In this document: positions 7,941-14,600 of the stretch, piece by piece
Numbering within the stretch: the first letter of the stretch is position 1
Layout of the letters: the number at the start of each line of letters is the position of its first letter
Origin: Amoebophrya sp. AT5.2
Taxonomy: Eukaryota > Sar > Dinophyceae > Syndiniales > Amoebophryaceae
Direction: 5' to 3'
Assembly: GCA_005223375.1 (NCBI GenBank)
Contig: RXOD01005067.1
Location: 1-16,100, forward strand
Length of the DNA: 16,100 nt
Translations under genes and position numbers: made by a program
The notes under the pieces: generated by a model
Databases searched by the model: none
Seen by the model: only the letters and a program-made list of their open reading frames with translations
Told to the model about the DNA's origin: nothing

Positions 7941-8357
7941 GTAGGCACTTCCTTCAATGTGGAGAGGAGGAAATCTACTGGAAGCGATTGGTTATCGGTG
8001 GAGTCCTGGCCGTTTTTTTTGTTGCTTATGGTCCCGGGATTTGTTGAGCATCGTGCTTTTTTGGCTCATGGAGCACTGAGTCACAGCTCGTGCGCAAGCT
8101 TCAACCACATCCGCCGTGCTGTTTTTTTTTCTCCGAAGACCTGCACATGTACGAGTAGTCGCTCCCGAACTACCCTTGCGAACCTCTGCCCATCGATCAA
8201 TATGTATGCCACTTGCTACAAAAACCTTCTTCAAACCTACCTTCTAGGGTGAACTTTAGTGCGTCCGACGTCCTGACTTAGGACGTAGATTGCTTGATCT
8301 AGTTCGCCGTCGCCTACGTTCTTGGAAGCTGTCGCTGGAGCGCGGCGCACGTGGACC
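7941..8357 (+). other. Putative first intron or 5' leader of the large gene
   Basis: It contains T-runs (8013-8020 and 8121-8128) and no dispersed hairpin. The frame of the preceding candidate exon stays open to 8252, but the translated text turns Cys/Ser/hydrophobic and unprotein-like. I therefore read the region as intron or leader rather than coding sequence. A short CTACCTTCTAG recurs here (8237-8247) and in intron A-B (8704-8714). Confidence 0.35.
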
Positions 8358-8634
8358 ATGTTGCAGGCCCCCCCGCAGGATGCGGCGGGAGCCCCAGGGC
8401 CCGCTTCCAATGCCGAGGTTACGAAGCTCCTCGCGGAAATGGAGGGTGGCCTCCTCAACAAGAACGAGTTCTGCGACTTCATCAAGACCAGCTTTTTGAT
8501 ACAACCGCTACAGTTGCTGGACGCGCAAAATCTCCGTCGCATGCGTGAGCACCCGCTCAACAAGACGCGCGCCAGCGGCCACGTCACCGAGCTCTGGGAA
8601 TTTATGCGAAAGGACGAGTGGATCAGCTCGGAAC
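8358..8634 (+). CDS. Exon A of the large spliced gene
   Basis: It reads MLQAPPQDAAGAPGPASNAE and then a helical-looking block through ELWEFMRKDEWISSE. The first in-frame ATG is at 8358, with an in-frame stop upstream at 8295-8297. The sequence ATGTTGCAG at the start could instead be an acceptor ending at 8366. The donor at 8635 is GTATAATC, phase 1. The amino-acid text turns to noise beyond it. Confidence 0.6.
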
Positions 8635-11600
8635 GTATAATCTACCTTGCTCGCTCAACAATGGCTATGTCCCCCTCGTCTCGATTTAGATTCTGCCCGT
8701 CATCTACCTTCTAGCACTTCGAGAAACACTTATACACACGTCGGCTCTTCTTCTGTGATTGCCTCAGCCTGGTGATCGTGAGCTATGCTATTCTTTTCTA
8801 TTTCTTCACAGCCATCGTGACGGTCGCACGCAGCGAGAACTGGGAGGCACTCAGCGGAAGCCACACGGTCCAGGCCATGAAGCGATTCGCGCAATCTCAC
8901 GGAGCAGAAAAGGCGGCGAGTTTGCGCATACAGGTTCTACCAGTTTCACCCGTGGCGGTGGCTCTACGTTTAGATTTAGACTTAGGCCCTTCTCGTGATT
9001 CATTGACATCAATAGATCCAGAAACTTAATGTGAGCGCTCCAGGAGCTGGAGCAGGACATCAGTCGAAATCTGTATCTTTCAGAGTCCCTCACTATTTCT
9101 GCCTTCCTGCTAATCCTGAATGTCTTCCCTACGAAGGCCTAAGCCAAAAACTAAACAACAGGTAAAGTCGCACAAGTGTCGACGACACTTGTGCGACTTT
9201 AGGGGATACAAATAGAAAACTGGATAACTACCTACCACATGATTTGGCAAAAGCCACTACCGCAAAGCTGGCAAGAGCAGCTGCGAGCACGAGGCCATGA
9301 GTACTTAGACGTAGGCCGCGTCCCGCGACGCCGCAGACCAGTTGGCGACAATCTGAATCGCATTCGGGACCAGGAGGACGGCCTTCTTGCGGATCCGATT
9401 CGGTTTCGCAATCGGGACGCAGGCGCGGACCTGGAAGTAAGAGGTCGTCGCGGGAACATAGACCGCGACGACCTCCTTGCGCCATAGTAGATACGATTTA
9501 CTTTAGCGTAAGCGTGCACTTTGCTCGAAGTCGATCAGTAGCTACTGCTGCGACCCGCGGAAACGAATCCGGACTGTCGCGTCTTTGACATTGGCTCCTC
9601 TGCAATGGAGCAGTTCTTTTGTCGAACACAAAGGCTCGGGACGGATCTGCAACTTTCAGAATCGCACTACTCTGCGACGCAGATGGGCACGACCTACCGG
9701 GCTCGTGCGGTATGTTCAAACCTGTTCGCCGACCTACGCCTGGACATCTACCTCAAACGTTTCGCTCGATCATGTTGCTGGCGATTGCTAATGCACCTGT
9801 GAGGCCATAAGTCGTAACCGTATCCGTAAGCGTGATGTCCTTCAGGATATAAATCGATTCAAATTTTGATTGTCATTGCGTCTAGATCTACCATCCCGAT
9901 ATGTCATCTGGGTTCGTACTCAATCTCAAACACATCATGAAGCTGTAGCGTGCACGTGGCTCGGGCACGCGCTGGACGGCGCTCCAGCCCGTGGGCGAGC
10001 TATGTTGGTTCTGGTTGCGACTACGGTCGGGATGCCGAGCCTAACACTAAAACTTCAGGTTTTTGTGTACTTGAGATACGAACTCTTGTCCCATTTCTAT
10101 GTATTCTTTCAACTGTTCTAGCTTTTTGTGCCCGCTATAAAAAGCTATTGCTTTGAGAGGTGCGCTCTGCTGGTGTAATGCCGTACAGAACGACCTCCTC
10201 GCTGTGTGAGTCCTTATGTCCTGGGGGCGGCGCGATCCTTTGTCCAGGCAGACAAAGGTCGCGCGCGCCTGCCTGATAGTTTTGGCGTAAGCCTCGCAAC
10301 CCCTTGTACAGTCCTCAATCTTGAAGGGGAAAAGATTGGCGTCGTGCGGCGACGCCCTTCCCCTGAGTTCCTTCAGGCCTTCTTGGACAAAAGCAATGGT
10401 ATCGTGCTCAGCATGGCACGTGAGCCATTGCAGGCGTCCGCGCTTCACGTCAGCGCTCTTCTTCTTTTTTATGAGTTTCGCATCTCCTATTCTTATTCGG
10501 ACTTGTAGCATATCCATGCTCACCTCAATGTCATTGCACCGCAGCAGCCTCACATCAATTCCGCGACGCCCTGACAGCATGCACAAGGTCCATTTCATTT
10601 TGGACCTTATGCCGCCCAGGACGTTCCTCTTTGTCCGTGGCTTGGTGCCCTTCCCCTTCTTGACCGCTTTAGATTTCTTCCCCCTCTTTTTCCCCTTTCC
10701 CTTTTTAGGCTTATTCCCATTGCTCGACTTCGGCTTCGCCTTCGTTCCCGTCTGCCCGATAACGCGTTGGATGTGCACGCCGAAGCGCCGAGCGTCCTTG
10801 ATAGTGAGGACCCCGGCCTTCGCGACCTCTGATTCCTCCTTTAGCCAGGACATCACGTAGACGTAGTTGTTGTAGATGAGTAGCTAGCAGTAGCAGTTGT
10901 ATTTGGGCGAGCCTCACAGGTAGAGCAATTCTGAATCTTTCAGAATTGCAGCCGGAGACTATTCGCACACTTGAAATCAACAGGCTCGACGAGACGTGGA
11001 AACGAATCGACGCCCAGAAGGAGAAGGGCTCGAAACAAACGAAGGAGGAGTGGGTGCGGGTATAATCAAACTCAGCCAAAGACTTACTTACTCTATCCCG
11101 AATGCATCTACTTCTACGCATGGATATTTTTTACATGTGCCTGCGCACTCATCCTGTCTGGTCATCAGTAGTCAGTCGAACGGGAGGGGCTACGGTTTGC
11201 GATTGCGTAGGGCGAAAGTACTCACTTCAGTGTGCGTAGGTGGGCTCTGCTGTGATCTGCGTTAACATAGACACTCGCCTATGCATTTGGGATCTTCTTG
11301 AGTGGGTTAGCTAGAGGCTGCAGTCGCGGCTGCGGTTCTCATTCTGATCTAGTCGTAGATGTAGATCTTGATCTCGTGGCGATTATACCTACAACTGCAA
11401 GTAGCACAAGTACACACCGACGCTGTCAAAGCCACTGCGTGAGTGTCAATAAGAATAGCGCCGTCGCGGTCGCCCGGCGAGCCTCGCCCGGCGTGTCGTG
11501 GACGTGCGTCAATTTCGAAACTTTCAGATTTGGAGGACTTAGGGACTCGCCCGGCATAGTGATAGTTGGTTCGCCCTTTCCCCCCGCCCGTTTCTTTTAT

Positions 11601-14600
11601 CTACTGGCTCCTTCCCGTGCGCCCTTACTTCATTATCATTACATATCGCATACAGAAGCAGACCGACTGCATCAAAGTGTGGTCGGACTACGATACGGCG
11701 ATGCATTCGGTGAGGGAAGGGTGGCTGATAGAGGCCTGCTGGATCAACTGCGTGAAGGCGGTGTGGAACGGGGAGGAGGACGATGGGAAAATTGGCAGCA
11801 CGCACAAGGGGAAATTACAACCACTGAAATTAAAGAATTACCACCCGAAGATCCGCGCGGCCTTTCTCATCTGCTTCGCGTGGATCGGCTACCGCGAACC
11901 CCGCGTGGTGTTAACCTTCGAGGAGTGGCGCGGCATCCTCCATTTGTGCAAGCGGAACGTCAATGTGGCAGAAGAGGTGATGACGCCGGCGCTCAACGAC
12001 CTGGTCGAGGAGATCTCGGGTTGCGGCAAGCTGGGCAAGCTCGAACAAATGGGCAAGCTGGAAAAGATTCAGGAGCAACCGGCAACGGTGGGGGAGATCT
12101 TGCTGCGCGACGGAACGCCGTGGGTCGTGAAGGTGCCTGATTTTCATCATGTCGATGATTATCGGGCACAATGAGTGAGGACCTCCCGCCGCACTCGATA
12201 CAACTACAACATATACGCATGATCGACATACTCATAGAAGCAGCCATTGCCATACTCATTTTCATAATTATACTCATGCTCAACTTCAAGTTCGTTAAAT
12301 GGCGCCTTGCTTGTGCTTCCCTATTCATATCACTTTCGAATTCGAAACTTTCAGATTCTATCCGCGTGCGGAACTCTTATTTTTTGGTTTTCACAAGATC
12401 AAGAAAACAGCGTAAGAAAAGCGCGCTTAAGTGGCACTGCCACTAGCACTACGCCGAAACATATATTGACTATCCGCAATGAGAACGACAATTGTTGATG
12501 CAGTTGCTCGTGCTCGACTCTATGCACGGCAGTGGCGGCTACCGCGCGCCACCGTGCAAACAAGCATCCACTAGAGGAAACATCAAGCAGCCAATGCCTC
12601 AGGCACAGGCACAGACTATTTCTTATTACTAGCTTTAGTTTGGTCTTGGTGCGGGGCTAAAATGCCCGACCAATGATTCTGTCTCTGTGCCTCCTGGAAA
12701 TGAAAATGAATTGCTTTTTACTTTGCTTATGGAGCGGCTGCGCTCTGACTCTGTAGGCCAAAGCGTCTACAACCACAGACAGAACGCTAGAGGCACAGGG
12801 CAAGCACAAGGAAGAGTGAATTGTCACCTTAGCAGCTCCTGCTAGATTTAGTCCCTTTCTTCAGCACACTCTGGGCAGGGCCGGACAGAGGCAACGACCT
12901 CTGTCCGCGACCTGTCGTGCTTTGGTAGTGCGCGACCCTGTAGCCCTACCCCCCAGGGTTCCGCGGCTGTGAGCACTTTTTTCGAACGCTAAACCTGTGA
13001 TCTGTGTGTAGACTTGCGCACGCATTCCAGTCAGTCTCTAAACTTCATACGCATAGCCATAGGCATAATCTATACTCATGTCATTTGTTTCTGTTGATGT
13101 ACTTCGGGAGGCTTGCCTCAAAACGATTCTGCACGTAGTTGCGCAAGCGCAAACTTCTGGTAAGTACCTATACGTCGCGCTCGCATCCGCATGCGACTAC
13201 GACTACAACGAAACTGATCGGCCCGTCGGATATCGACGACCCCTCCTTCGATGTGCATCGACAGTGTGTAGGAGCAAGACTCGTAGCTGCCGCTGGTTCC
13301 CGTTCATCCCAACGCCCACCTCCGTCCCGGCCCCGCTGGAGGAAAGTAAAGAAAAAGTAAAAAGTGATTAGTGAACACCGAACGCGAACGAGTAACAGTA
13401 ATTGTATTTGTAATTGTGAGACTTTAAGTAAAAGTAAATAAGTGTAAGCCAGGGCCAGAGCCCGGAGGGGCATAGGCATAGGCAGAGCCAAACTCAAAGT
13501 CAAAGTGAGCAAAGAAGTATAAAGTCTAGTCCGCCGGCGGGGTTGGGGTGTGGAGGCGCGGTCATGCGTTCGCTTCCACATTCATATTTATTAGGTCAGT
13601 CCCATTTTGTAAATTCTGTAAGATTCAGACTCGTAGCGGTAGACCTACAGGGAACAATCTTTCTACTCAGACTCACGGAAGCAGTTAGAGATAGAGTTAC
13701 CTCGCCTCGGCGTGGAGAAGTCTTTCGCTCTTTCTTTTTTCCCCTCACCTTAACACCAGGTCCCGCTCTTCTACCACCCGGAAGACTGCGGCCTCCGATA
13801 CGAGTACTTCGCCATCATCTGTCGCCGCGAGTGGCAGCTCGGCCTGAAGCTCATCAAGATGCAGGGGCGCGTCCAGTCGCTCACCACTGTGTACACCCAG
13901 AAGGAGGTGTGCGGCAGCGACCTCGCCGTCATCGGGTCGTGGAAGTGCAAGAGCAAGCTCCAGCTGCGGGCGCTCGACCGTTTCTCCACCACCAAGTACA
14001 AAGACAAGTCGCAGGTGCTCGTCGAGACGGGAGAGGGGAACAGGCAGCGCGACATCCCTGGCATGATCTCCAAGATGAAGGTGACCGAGAAAGGGCCGAA
14101 TACCGCGGGCCAGCAAAAGAAGAACTTGGAGAAGGAGCAGAAGTCGGAGATGCAGTCACTGGAGAACACCAACCGGGAGAAGATCAAGGAGATGGAGTCC
14201 TCGTTGAAGGCCGCCATGCTGCACCATCTCCGCCAAGAGAAGCGCGCGCGCGTAACTGCACTCCGCCTTGAGGCGCGTCGCCAGGGCTGCCTCGCCGACG
14301 AGGCGATTCCAATGCCCGATGAGAACGAGGACATCGACATTCCGGCCAATACGGATTGGCCTGTGCACGTCCGGAATCTGCAGGCCGATCTGCTGGGTAC
14401 CAAGGACGGCTTCCAGGCCCGACACAAGTCGTTGGAGAAGGATCACAGGCGCGCGCTCGACGACGCGACGGCGCGGGTCGCGGAGGCGTCGCTCATCAAG
14501 TGGCCCGAAGTTACGTTCGCCGGGAAGAAGGCTCTGGCGGTACTGTTGATCCTCTATCGCTTCCTGCTTTTTTTCTTGTGCGTGGTTAGGGTTAGGCATA

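Larger units (their letters stand above)
9063..9341 (+). other. Intron C-D
   Basis: A 279-base intron with one dispersed hairpin copy 6 bases after the donor (9070-9084) and a 39-base near-perfect palindrome (9163-9201). No coding sequence. Confidence 0.45.
9437..10951 (+). other. Long intron D-E hosting an antisense recombinase gene
   Basis: A 1,515-base intron. It carries dispersed hairpin copies at 9646-9660 and 10925-10949, and the minus-strand tyrosine recombinase (10047-10853). The remainder (9437-10046 and 10854-10924) shows no convincing exon. The intron is far longer than its neighbours A-B, B-C and C-D, as expected if an element has inserted into it. I could not identify target-site duplications by eye. 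Confidence 0.5.
12133..13759 (+). other. Long intron F-G, or intergenic gap if the gene ends at 12174
   Basis: A 1,627-base stretch with no convincing gene. It holds a CATACTCATA/CATTTTCATA-type quasi-repeat (about 12208-12285), a dispersed hairpin copy (12341-12355), an imperfect GC stem near 12524-12557 and a perfect 10-base-arm stem-loop (12882-12907). A second CATACGCATAGGCATA-like tract lies at about 13046-13075 and a run of six-base quasi-repeats at about 13380-13510. It ends with a C/T-rich tract and ACACCAG. A 97-codon plus frame (13078-13371) is present but has no protein-like features. Confidence 0.5.

Noticed and set aside
8049..8068. Resemblance to a dinoflagellate spliced-leader end (TTTTTTGGCTCATGG)
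   Set aside because: Only the TTTTGGCTCA core matches, the 5' part of the leader is absent and no donor follows. It is not enough to call a leader gene or relic.
9228..9519. Two minus-strand frames of 85 and 95 codons, one with a hydrophobic end
   Set aside because: They overlap exon D, whose plus-strand reading fits the splice phases on both sides. The minus readings have no supporting signals.
10321..10860. 179-codon plus-strand frame rich in Phe, Leu and Pro
   Set aside because: It is antisense to the recombinase; the Phe/Pro runs are the complement of its lysine codons.
11298..12140. 280-codon plus-strand frame overlapping exon F
   Set aside because: In the exon F region it is the wrong frame and gives Arg/Gly-rich text. 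The frame starting at 11656 is clearly the coding one.
12600..12760. Possible small structural RNA in intron F-G
   Set aside because: GGGGCTAAAATGCCC can fold locally, but I see no tRNA arms, snRNA motifs or snoRNA boxes that would support an RNA gene.
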